The notes below the pieces were generated by a model. That model saw only the letters and a list, made by a program, of their open reading frames with translations. It was not told the origin of the DNA and made no database searches. A stretch of 64,000 nt of DNA from Roseinatronobacter alkalisoli (GTDB taxonomy: Bacteria > Pseudomonadota > Alphaproteobacteria > Rhodobacterales > Rhodobacteraceae), in NCBI RefSeq assembly GCF_028745735.1, contig NZ_JAQZSM010000006.1, positions 157,765 to 221,764 of the forward strand. Reading direction: 5' to 3'. The translations under genes were made by a program, and so were the position numbers. Position 1 is the stretch's first letter, and the number at the start of each line of letters is the position of its first letter. Below, one piece after another: positions 57,140-64,000 of the stretch.

Positions 57140-58672
57140 ATGCCATCCGGATTTCACCACCTGACCGCAATCACTGCGCGGGTGCAGGCCAATGTCGATT
57201 TCTATGCAGGCTTTCTGGGCTTGCAACTGGTCAAGCAGACTGCCGGTTTTGCCGATGGTGCGCAGTTGCATTTGTTCTATGGCGATGCGGCAGGCAGCCC
57301 CGGCAGCGTGATCAGCTTCCTTGTGTGGGAAGCAGGCGGGCGTGGCCGTAGCGGGCATGGGCAGGTATTCGAGTTGGCCCTTGCCGTACCGCCCGCCAGT
57401 ATCGGCGAATGGCTGGCCCGTGCGCTGCGCGCCCAAATCCCTGTCGAAGGGCCTGTGCGCGAATTTGGCGAACCGGTCCTGCGGCTGCGCGACCCTGACG
57501 GGATAATTGTCAAGCTGGTGGGCGCTGACCTGCCTGCAACGGCCCCGCTGCCGGACCCGATTGCACCAACGCGCCTGCGCGCGGTCACCCTGCTTAGCGA
57601 TAAGCGCGATGCAAGCGCCGGTTTCCTTGCCCAGTTTGGCTATCGCGCAGGGCCTGCAGAAGGCGCTGTGCAGCGCCTAATGTCGGATACCAATGTGATT
57701 GACCTGCGCGATGGCAGCGGTTTCGTGCCTGCAATTCCCGGCACCGGGATGATCGACCATGTGGCATTTCGCGCGCGTGATGCAGATGCTGTGCGCGCCA
57801 TGCAGCGCAAGCTTGGCACCGCGCAGGGACTGACCGAGATGCATGACCGGCACTATTTCCTGTCACTCTATGTCCGCGACCCCGCCGGTCATTTGATTGA
57901 ATATGCAACCGATGGTCCGGGCTTTACCGTTGACGAGCCGCAAGAGGCCCTTGGCCAAAGGTTGTTTGTCCCGCCACATGATGCCGCGCGCGCGCAGGAT
58001 CTGCGCGTGATGTTGCCACAATTCGCCCTGCCCAGCGCAGAAAGGACTCCCATGCGTGATTTGCCCTTTATCCACCGTTTTCATACGCCGGACGATCCCG
58101 ATGGATCGGTCATTGTCCTGCTGCACGGCACAGGCGGGAGTGAAGCCGACCTGATGCCACTGGCCCATCGCATCGCGCCCCGCGCGACGCTGCTGGGCGT
58201 GCGCGGGCGGTCCACCGAGGAAGGCATCAACCGCTGGTTTCGCCGCTTTGATGCCGTGACCTATGATCAGGCCGATATCCGGTCTGAAGCAGAAGCGTTC
58301 AAAGGGTTCATGGACAGCGCTGTCCAAAGCTACGGGTTGGATGCGAGGCGCATCAGCTATCTGGGCTATTCCAACGGGGCGAACATTCTGGGCGCGGTGA
58401 TGTTGCTGCATCCCGGTCTGGTGCAGCGCGCGATCCTGCTGCGCGGCATCGCTGTACTGGAGGATGCGCCAACCCCCGATCTGGCCGGGGCCGACGTATT
58501 GCTGCTATCGGGCGCGCATGATCCCTTCGCCCGCATGGCACCGGCGCTTGAAGCGGCGTTGCGCGGTGCCGGTGCCAGCCTTGACGCACAGACCCTGCCC
58601 GCAGGCCATGACCTCGGCGCGGCGGATCTGGATGTGTCAAAAGCATGGTTGGGCCAGCGAATGGTCAGTTGA
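57140..58672 (+). CDS. fused VOC ring-cleaving dioxygenase-like and alpha/beta-hydrolase protein (MhqO-MhqD type)
   Basis: 510 residues. Residues 1-295 hold two VOC (glyoxalase/extradiol dioxygenase) modules with metal-ligand candidates in FHHLTAI, GMIDHVAFRA and LIEYATDGPGF, as in MhqO/LinE-type proteins. Residues 305-510 form an alpha/beta-hydrolase with oxyanion motif LLHGTGG, nucleophile GYSNGAN (Ser411), Asp461 and His490, as in MhqD-type esterases. In Bacillus subtilis MhqO and MhqD are separate proteins in methylhydroquinone resistance. An AAAGGA sequence sits 8 bases before Met305, as if a second start had been absorbed. A detoxifying role on quinones is inferred. Confidence 0.88.
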   Translation: MPSGFHHLTAITARVQANVDFYAGFLGLQLVKQTAGFADGAQLHLFYGDAAGSPGSVISFLVWEAGGRGRSGHGQVFELALAVPPASIGEWLARALRAQIPVEGPVREFGEPVLRLRDPDGIIVKLVGADLPATAPLPDPIAPTRLRAVTLLSDKRDASAGFLAQFGYRAGPAEGAVQRLMSDTNVIDLRDGSGFVPAIPGTGMIDHVAFRARDADAVRAMQRKLGTAQGLTEMHDRHYFLSLYVRDPAGHLIEYATDGPGFTVDEPQEALGQRLFVPPHDAARAQDLRVMLPQFALPSAERTPMRDLPFIHRFHTPDDPDGSVIVLLHGTGGSEADLMPLAHRIAPRATLLGVRGRSTEEGINRWFRRFDAVTYDQADIRSEAEAFKGFMDSAVQSYGLDARRISYLGYSNGANILGAVMLLHPGLVQRAILLRGIAVLEDAPTPDLAGADVLLLSGAHDPFARMAPALEAALRGAGASLDAQTLPAGHDLGAADLDVSKAWLGQRMVS

Positions 58673-58688
58673 GGCATGCCCTGAAGCG

Positions 58689-58722
58689 GCCCCCCGCCCC
58701 GCAGTCCGGGGCGGGGGGCTTT
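58689..58722. terminator. bidirectional terminator between VOC-hydrolase and reductase genes
   Basis: GCCCCCCGCCCC (58689-58700), loop GCAGTCC, GGGGCGGGGGGC (58708-58719), then TTT. It is a 12-bp GC stem between two convergent genes. Confidence 0.85.
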
Positions 58723-58731
58723 CAGATTCCG

Positions 58732-59277
58732 TCAAATGACTTCTGCAAATCCGCCAATGAAAGCTGCCAGCCGGTCCCGGCTGGCGGGATCGGCCAGGTT
58801 TCCATCCTCATCGAACAGATCACCCGCGCGCGGCACCATCAACCGCCCCTCCGCCCAGAATTCGGCCTTGAGCGTGCGCAGAACCGGTAGCCAGTGGTTC
58901 TGCGCCATGATCGTGCCAAACCCGCCGGGCGACGCGCCGATCACTGCGACCGGCTTTCCGACCCACATCTGCAGGCCCGGCCCGCGCGACATCCAGTCGA
59001 TGGTATTTTTGAACACGCCGGGAATACCGTTGTTGTATTCCGGGGTCACCAGAAGCACCCCGTCTGCTGCCTGTAGCTGGGATTGCAGCGTTTTCACCGC
59101 AGGCGGCAGGCCAGAGGCTTTTTCCAGATCACCATCATAAAGCGGAACTTCGCGGATTGATCCGATCTCAATCTTTGTGCCTTCCGGCACCAGTTCGGCT
59201 GCGGCGCGCAGCAAACCCGCGTTAAACGACGCGCGCCGCAAGCTTCCGCTAAGGCCAAGGATTGTTTTTGTCATCAT
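58732..59277 (-). CDS. NADPH-dependent FMN/quinone reductase
   Basis: 181 residues, flavodoxin-like fold. FMN phosphate loop GLSGSLRRASFNAGLL, then LLVTPEYNNGIPGVFKNTIDW and PVAVIGASPGGFGT are typical of ChrR/ArsH/YieF-type reductases that reduce quinones by two electrons. It starts in the ATGATG that overlaps the kefB/C-type gene, with AAGGAG upstream. This mimics the KefF-KefC partnership in E. coli, where a quinone reductase is the ancillary subunit. Confidence 0.88.
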   Translation of the reverse strand: MMTKTILGLSGSLRRASFNAGLLRAAAELVPEGTKIEIGSIREVPLYDGDLEKASGLPPAVKTLQSQLQAADGVLLVTPEYNNGIPGVFKNTIDWMSRGPGLQMWVGKPVAVIGASPGGFGTIMAQNHWLPVLRTLKAEFWAEGRLMVPRAGDLFDEDGNLADPASRDRLAAFIGGFAEVI

Positions 59278-61052
59278 GCATCTCCTTCTGACAAGGGTTT
59301 GGTGGGCGTCAAGGGCTCCGGCACCGGCGCTGTCAGTATCTTGTCGCGCCCGGACATGATATCGCCCTGCACCTGTTCGGTCAGGCGCTGCGCATCGCGG
59401 CGGCGGACATCTTCCAGCGCCTCGGTCACTCGGGCCTCATCCCAGCCAAGGCGGCGTAGCCCTTCGGCCCCCATCAGCAGGGCCGATTCAACTGTCTCGC
59501 GTATCTCATAATCCACGCCTGCGCGGATCAGTTCCATCGAATGGCCCCGATCATAGCTTCGCGCCAGAACTGTCGCATTCGGGAACTCGTGCTGGACCAG
59601 TTCGGCAATGGCGCTGACCGCGCGCCGATCATCGACACAGATAAGTATCACCTGCGCCTGCGCCGCACCCGAAGCGTGCAGGATATCCAGCCGCGTACCA
59701 TCGCCGTAATAGACCTTGAAGCCAAAGCGCGCAGCCTCTCGGATGCGGTCGGGGTTGTGCTCGATCACAGAAACATCCGCGCCGCGTGCCAACAGCATTT
59801 GCAGCGCGATCTGACCAAAACGCCCGAAGCCGATCACCAGAACCTGCCCGCGCAATCCATCTGCCGCATCAACCCCGTCCAATGCGGCCCCCGGATCGCG
59901 CAGCAGCCGGTCGGCCGCGATCAGGATCAGCGGTGTAATCGCCATCGACAGGATAACAACAGTCGAGAAAATCGCATTTTCGCGCGCATCGATCACCCCG
60001 CCCGCCAGCGCGGCGGTATAAAGGACAAAGGCAAACTCGCCCCCTTGTGCAAACATGACGGTGCGGCGCAACGCGGTCAGATTGGCCCCGCCGAAGGCCC
60101 GCGCTGTAGCATAGATGGCCACCGCCTTGACCAGCACATAGACGACCAGCATCGCCAGCAGCAGTGGCCATTCGGCGGCCACCACAGCCAGATTCAGCGA
60201 CATGCCGACCGCAAGAAAGAACAGCCCCATCAGAAGGCCCTTGAACGGCTCGATATCGCTTTCGATCTGATGGCGATAGCTGGAGCCAGAGAGCAGAACC
60301 CCGGCCAGAAACGCGCCCATTGCCATCGACAGGCCCACAGCCTCCATCAGAAGGGCGGCCCCGAGTACGACCAGCAGCGCCCCGGCACTCAGCACCTCGC
60401 GGGTGCGCGCGCGCGCCAGAAGGGCGAAGAACGGATCAAGCAGCCAACGTCCGGCGACCAGCAGCGCCACCAACCCGGCCAGTGCCAGCACCATGGCACT
60501 CAGCCCGCCCTCACCCTGTCCGACAGGTGACAGAAAGGCCACAACCGCCAGCAAAGGCACGATCAACAGATCCTCAAACAACAGGATAGAGACGGATTTT
60601 TGCCCCTCAACACTCGCGATTTCACCCCGTTCCTGCAAGGTGGACATGATCACAGCGGTCGAGGACAGCACAAACCCGGCCCCAGCAACAAAGGCTGTAA
60701 CTGGTGGAAGTGCGAAAACCACCACACCCGCCACCGACAGCAACGCAATGGCAAGGCTCACCTGTGCAAGCCCCAGCCCGAAAATCTGCCCGCGCAGCGC
60801 CCATAGCTTTTGCGGGCGCAGTTCCAGTCCGATGACGAACAGAAACATCACCACGCCCAGTTCCGCGAAATGCAGGATCGTGTCAGGGTCCGTGAACAGC
60901 GCCAGCACTGATGGCCCCACCAGCGCCCCGGCGGCAAAATACCCCAGCACTGACCCAAGACCCAATCGCCGGAACAGCGGCACGGCAATCACCGCCGCGC
61001 CCATCAGCACCACTACCGGGCCAATGACCGGCCCCAATCCTTCTGCGGCCAT
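59274..61052 (-). CDS. KefB/KefC-type K+/H+ antiporter with RCK domain
   Basis: 592 residues. N-terminal CPA2 exchanger with about 12 helices (FFLAVGMSLNLAVVAAEWPL within), then a TrkA-N/RCK domain with the nucleotide-binding motif VLVIGFGRFGQIALQMLLA. Kef systems are held closed by glutathione and opened by glutathione-electrophile adducts, acidifying the cytoplasm as protection. Cotranscribed with the downstream reductase. Glutathione control is an inference from the family. Confidence 0.88.
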   Translation of the reverse strand: MAAEGLGPVIGPVVVLMGAAVIAVPLFRRLGLGSVLGYFAAGALVGPSVLALFTDPDTILHFAELGVVMFLFVIGLELRPQKLWALRGQIFGLGLAQVSLAIALLSVAGVVVFALPPVTAFVAGAGFVLSSTAVIMSTLQERGEIASVEGQKSVSILLFEDLLIVPLLAVVAFLSPVGQGEGGLSAMVLALAGLVALLVAGRWLLDPFFALLARARTREVLSAGALLVVLGAALLMEAVGLSMAMGAFLAGVLLSGSSYRHQIESDIEPFKGLLMGLFFLAVGMSLNLAVVAAEWPLLLAMLVVYVLVKAVAIYATARAFGGANLTALRRTVMFAQGGEFAFVLYTAALAGGVIDARENAIFSTVVILSMAITPLILIAADRLLRDPGAALDGVDAADGLRGQVLVIGFGRFGQIALQMLLARGADVSVIEHNPDRIREAARFGFKVYYGDGTRLDILHASGAAQAQVILICVDDRRAVSAIAELVQHEFPNATVLARSYDRGHSMELIRAGVDYEIRETVESALLMGAEGLRRLGWDEARVTEALEDVRRRDAQRLTEQVQGDIMSGRDKILTAPVPEPLTPTKPLSEGDA

Positions 61053-61118
61053 CGGCCCACCCCCTTCAAACTGAAACGCCTGTGCATATCAGCGCCAGAC
61101 ATTATTCAAGCTGTAATA

Positions 61119-61145
61119 CCTGCCGCCGGGTCACCCGGCGACAGG
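61119..61145 (-). terminator. hairpin after the second VOC gene
   Basis: CCTG-C-CGCCGGGT and ACCCGGCG-A-CAGG form a near-perfect dyad just past the stop at 61157. There is no clear T run on the minus strand, so termination strength is uncertain. Confidence 0.45.
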
Positions 61146-61156
61146 CAATGGTTCTT

Positions 61157-62098
61157 TCACTCCAGCGGCTTCAGCCCCGCCTCTATCGCGGCACGACGGG
61201 GTTCAAGGAAGGGCGGCAGTGACAATGCCTCGCCCATCGTCTCGAACGGCTCGTCCACCGCAAAGCCCGGCCCGTCGGTCGCCAGTTCAAACAGATTGCC
61301 GCCCGGTTCACGAAAGTACAGGCTGCGGAAATAATAGCGCTCCACCTCGCCCGAACTGGGCATGCGTAAGGTATTCAATCGCTCTGCCCATTGGCTGAGT
61401 GCCTGTTTATCAGGCACACGGAACGCAACGTGATGCACCGCGCCTGCGCCTTGTTGCGCCATTGGCAGGCTGGGTTGCACAGCCACATGGAGTTCAGACA
61501 CTGGCCCGCCTGCGCCCATTTCATAGACATGCACTTGGCCGATCCCGTCGGGGCTGGCATAATCGCGCACTGCGCGCATGTTCATCAGGCGCGTGAGCAC
61601 CGCCTCGGTCGGGGCAAGTTGCGGCACAGATATGGTGATTGGCCCCAGCCCCCGGATCTGATGTTCGGCCGGAACAGGGCTGCGCGCCCATGGATGCGCG
61701 GCGCCGGATGCATCCGCCGTCAGACGGAAGCGCTGGCCCTCCGGATCCTCGAAATCAAGCGTGGCGCGGCGATCCGTCTGTTTGATGTCACCAGGGACCA
61801 AACCGGCGTCCCGCAGGCGAGCAGCCCAGTATTCCAGGCTGTCCTCAGCGACACGCAGCCCCGTGCGGCTGATCGCGTTCGTGCCGCGCCGTTCGCGCCC
61901 GACAGGCCAGTCGAAGAAAGTCAGGTCCGTGCCGGGACTGCCCGCGCCATCGGCAAAGAACAGATGATAGGCGGATGTGTCGTCCTGATTAACGGTTTTC
62001 TTGACGCGCCGCAGCCCCAGAGTTTCGGTGTAAAACCGGTTATTGCCCGGCGCGTCAGCTGTGATTGCAGTCAGGTGGTGAATTCCAGTCAGGTCCAT
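61157..62098 (-). CDS. VOC ring-cleaving dioxygenase-like protein (MhqO/LinE family)
   Basis: 313 residues with two VOC modules. GIHHLTAITADAPGNNRFY, GAVHHVAFRVPD and LFELATDGPGF parallel the N-terminal half of the fused protein at 57140, so the two are paralogues. I start at 62098 (MDLTGIHHL), preceded by GGAGG. It is divergent from a LysR gene, a typical regulator-target arrangement. Probable extradiol-type or glyoxalase-like activity on hydroquinones (inference). Confidence 0.87.
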   Translation of the reverse strand: MDLTGIHHLTAITADAPGNNRFYTETLGLRRVKKTVNQDDTSAYHLFFADGAGSPGTDLTFFDWPVGRERRGTNAISRTGLRVAEDSLEYWAARLRDAGLVPGDIKQTDRRATLDFEDPEGQRFRLTADASGAAHPWARSPVPAEHQIRGLGPITISVPQLAPTEAVLTRLMNMRAVRDYASPDGIGQVHVYEMGAGGPVSELHVAVQPSLPMAQQGAGAVHHVAFRVPDKQALSQWAERLNTLRMPSSGEVERYYFRSLYFREPGGNLFELATDGPGFAVDEPFETMGEALSLPPFLEPRRAAIEAGLKPLE

Positions 62099-62173
62099 AA
62101 GGGGCCTCCTTTCGTTCTGAACAATATGACAGGTCACAAAGCGATTGTGCAGGGCCTCATGCATCAACCCGGT

Positions 62174-62190
62174 GTTCGCGATTGCCGAAC
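62174..62190. promoter_or_regulatory. LysR-type operator candidate
   Basis: GTTCG-CGATTGC-CGAAC, a perfect 5-bp dyad that contains T (62176)-N11-A (62188), the LysR box form. It lies 27 bp before the lysR start and 76 bp before the divergent VOC start. Confidence 0.6.
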
Positions 62191-62216
62191 GACAGGGGCC
62201 GGTATATCCTCAGCTG

Positions 62217-63140
62217 ATGCGCTACACGTTGGACGAGATCGAAACCTTCCTGACGGTGATGGAACTTGGCACCGTGACGGCTGCTGCGGCGCATATGAAC
62301 CTGTCGAAATCCGTCATCAGCAAGCGTATTTCCGATCTGGAACGTGCATTGCAAGCCGCCTTGTTTCTGCGCAATGCAGGCCGTGTCACCCCAACCGAAG
62401 CTGCGCTGCGGCTGGCCGAGCAACTGCGCCCCGCCCTGACCGCCCTGACTGCAGCCACCGAAAGCGCGTCCTGGGGCATGGATGGCGCCGCCCCGTTGCG
62501 CGGGCGGCTGTCCATCACCGCGCCCATGAGTTTCGGCACATTGTTTCTCAGCCCGATTCTTGCGCGCTTCGCGCTGGCGCATCCGGGGCTGGAATTGCGT
62601 ATCGACTATGACGACCGCGCCCGCGATCTGGTCCGCGACGGGTTCGATCTGGCTGTTCGCATTGGCGATTCCCGCGACAACGCCTTGATCGGCCGGACGT
62701 TGTGTACCGACCAGATGATCGCCTGCGCCAGCCCCGATTATCTGGCCCGTCATGGCCACCCGGCGACACCCGCCGATCTGGCGGGGCATCAGGTGCTCAG
62801 TTACAGCCATTTGCCAGACGGGCAGCTTTGGCAGTTTGCGAAGGACGGGAAACTTGCCCCGGCCCCCGTGCGCAGTTGCCTGACCCTGAACAACGGCGAG
62901 ACCATGCGAGATTTCGCACTGGCCGGTCTGGGGCTTGCCATGTTGCCGGGCTTCATCGTTGCAGATCCGATAGCGGCAGGCAGGCTGGAACCCGTACTGC
63001 CGGGCCACGCAACACGAAAGATGCCAGTTTTGGCGTTGTGGCCACCAATCTCCCCCATGCCGGCCAAACTTCGCACACTTGTCGATCATCTTGCGCTGGA
63101 ACTGGCGGGCGGGCGCCCCTGGACGGACCTTGACGGCTGA
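62217..63140 (+). CDS. LysR-family transcriptional regulator
   Basis: 307 residues. N-terminal helix-turn-helix (LGTVTAAAAHMNLSKSVISK, SDLERALQAALF), then a substrate-binding domain (MSFGTLFLSPILARFALAHP). It resembles the CrgA/DsdC-like branch often encoded next to the oxidoreductases it controls. The ATG at 62217 fits the family N-terminus MRYTLDEIETFLTVMELG. It probably senses an aromatic or quinone ligand and controls the divergent VOC gene. Confidence 0.9.
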   Translation: MRYTLDEIETFLTVMELGTVTAAAAHMNLSKSVISKRISDLERALQAALFLRNAGRVTPTEAALRLAEQLRPALTALTAATESASWGMDGAAPLRGRLSITAPMSFGTLFLSPILARFALAHPGLELRIDYDDRARDLVRDGFDLAVRIGDSRDNALIGRTLCTDQMIACASPDYLARHGHPATPADLAGHQVLSYSHLPDGQLWQFAKDGKLAPAPVRSCLTLNNGETMRDFALAGLGLAMLPGFIVADPIAAGRLEPVLPGHATRKMPVLALWPPISPMPAKLRTLVDHLALELAGGRPWTDLDG

Positions 63141-63452
63141 GCTCTGCACGCCGTCAGTCCCCATAGTCACAGGGATCATCTTTGCGTCACTTCCGACATA
63201 TCACTTTATGTCAGGGACCGTGGTCCAGTTCCGGATGATCATATGGCGGCTTTCCACCCCTGCACAGGGGCCACCCGAAGCGACAAGGCCGACCCAGAGC
63301 AGTCATTGACTCCAAGGTCGAAGGCAGCGCAGCGTTCACGCGACCGGTCGTCGGCGCATCGCGCAGCATTTCCCTGTGGCGGATGACAGCAGTGCGGGAA
63401 ATAGCGGTCCTCGTAACGGCCACTTCAGTGCACAGAAACCACCTCACCCAGC
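63141..63452. other. intergenic stretch, no gene recognised
   Basis: 312 bp after the LysR gene. Both strands contain only short open frames without recognisable domains, including a 78-codon minus-strand frame (63211-63447) that is not convincing. No inverted ends of an insertion sequence were seen. Confidence 0.5.
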
Positions 63453-63892
63453 TTAGTTCTGCGCAGCCTTCACCACGGACTTGAAACTCGATTCATTTAC
63501 GATTGCCCGGGCAAATTTTGTGGCCACGTCTTGGTCACCCTTATCAATCAGCCGATTCCGGATCAATCAATCGACGATATTGTTCGCCACAATTTGGGTA
63601 TCGTCCGGGATATCTGTCTCAATGATTACCAACGCTTCTTCAGCTGTTAGATCTCGGCCTTCTTCTGTGCTCTTGACCTTGACCAGTTTCCTTAGAAGAT
63701 CAGCCTGAAGGTTTGACAGCCAAACCAACTCATCCGTGGGGATGTAATTCTTGAAAACTCTTGCTTAATTTTGGCCGGGTTCACATCTCGTTCTTCTATA
63801 TCTGGCGTCGCGCCCCGAGAGTAAATGTTACCCTTAAGCCAACCAAGCTTGGCTTGGAAAACATCCGCCAATTCGGCACAACAGCCTGACAT
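63453..63892 (-). pseudogene. decayed gene of unknown family
   Basis: On the minus strand an open frame begins near 63892 (KGNIYSRGATPDIEERDVNP), shifts frame around 63750-63764, and continues as FKNYIPTDELVWLSNLQADL, then LTAEEALVIIETDIPDDTQI up to an in-frame TGA at 63567-63569. Beyond it the same frame runs LIRNRLIDKGDQDVATKFAR to a TAA at 63453. The protein-like composition on both sides of each lesion argues for a real, disabled gene. Its 5' end abuts a truncated lysR on the other strand. The DNA is more AT-rich than the neighbours. Confidence 0.6.
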
Positions 63893-64000
63893 TGGCCGCC
63901 GACGAACTGAATGTCAGTCAGGTCGCCGTCAGCAGACAGGTGCGTGTGCTGGAAGACTACATGGGCGTCACATTGTTCCGGCGCCTGAATCGCGGCCTGG
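63874..64000 (+). pseudogene. 5'-truncated LysR-type regulator (GcvA-like), cut by window edge
   Basis: From 63874 the frame reads RHNSLTLAADELNVSQVAVS and RQVRVLEDYMGVTLFRR, the helix-turn-helix of a GcvA/LysR regulator. The expected first 15-20 residues (FEAAAR-type helix and start) are missing. Upstream codons are unrelated and meet a TAA near 63837. The gene was apparently cut here by a rearrangement. Its 3' end lies outside the window. Confidence 0.7.

Noticed and set aside
63211..63447. 78-codon minus-strand ORF
   Set aside because: No recognisable domain, ordinary shadow composition and no ribosome-binding site.
1..64000. CRISPR arrays, complete insertion sequences, prophage genes
   Set aside because: No regularly spaced repeats, no intact transposase or phage structural genes were seen on either strand.

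Overview
The window reads as a chromosomal segment of a Rhodobacterales alphaproteobacterium (Rhodobacteraceae/Roseobacteraceae type). Supporting signs are high GC with strong use of GC-ending codons, a class II DAHP synthase, a c-type cytochrome maturation cluster of the ccmABCDG order behind yajC-secD-secF, the lptF-lptG-lptD-surA order, an ihfB-lapA-trpF run, a GlxA-type AraC regulator and a DUF5368/SQR pair. The genus cannot be named from sequence alone.

Layout. 1-3882: end of ispF, pgpA, a CinA-C amidase, a COQ10-like lipid-binding protein, hpt, and two c-type cytochromes. 3999-8636: an AI-2E-type exporter, folate salvage (ygfA), gmk, yicC and a PAS protein gene that carries a frameshift. 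8772-11331: class II DAHP synthase and a divergent GlxA-type regulator. 11597-17405: outer-membrane assembly operon lptF-lptG-lptD-surA, all on the minus strand. 17696-21951: a DUF1223 protein divergent from aconitase acnA, then a small membrane-anchored protein. 21952-28639: a minus-strand envelope block, yajC-secD-secF-(Mth938 protein)-ccmA-ccmB-ccmC-ccmD-ccmG-GNAT, largely translationally coupled. 28822-33646: cimA, a methyltransferase and a squalene/phytoene-synthase-like gene that overlap one another, plus cysS. 33916-37407: a sulfide:quinone-oxidoreductase-like flavoprotein, its DUF5368 neighbour, a DUF4394 protein and an Rrf2/NsrR-type regulator, with two FNR-type boxes. 37432-42931: trpF, lapA, ihfB, an RlmI-like methyltransferase, a PIN protein, clpP and clpX. 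43018-45200: a ThiE-like gene and trmJ flanked by two copies of a palindromic intergenic repeat. 45204-50319: ctaA, an M32 carboxypeptidase, a sensor kinase, an MBL-fold hydrolase and tRNA-Asn.

The last 14 kb is more accessory. After tRNA-Asn comes about 1.1 kb with no convincing gene, then a self-contained type I secretion module: a 286-residue, extremely acidic protein without RTX nonapeptides (51435-52295), a strong hairpin, a PrtD-family ABC exporter and an HlyD-family adaptor. I infer that the acidic protein is the cargo. Next is a group that looks dedicated to quinones and electrophiles: pirin, a fused ring-cleaving dioxygenase-like (VOC) plus alpha/beta-hydrolase protein (MhqO-MhqD-like), an NAD(P)H:FMN/quinone reductase overlapping a KefB/KefC-type K+/H+ antiporter, a second VOC protein of the same family, and a divergent LysR regulator with a near-ideal LysR box between them. 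The window ends in decayed DNA: a broken unknown gene and a LysR gene whose 5' end is missing.

The strongest candidates for something undescribed are the non-RTX acidic type I secretion module, the MhqO-MhqD fusion inside an electrophile-response neighbourhood, and the palindromic repeat pair around thiE-like/trmJ. Two genes show decay or composition anomalies: the PAS gene (frameshift) and cysS (low-GC 3' third).
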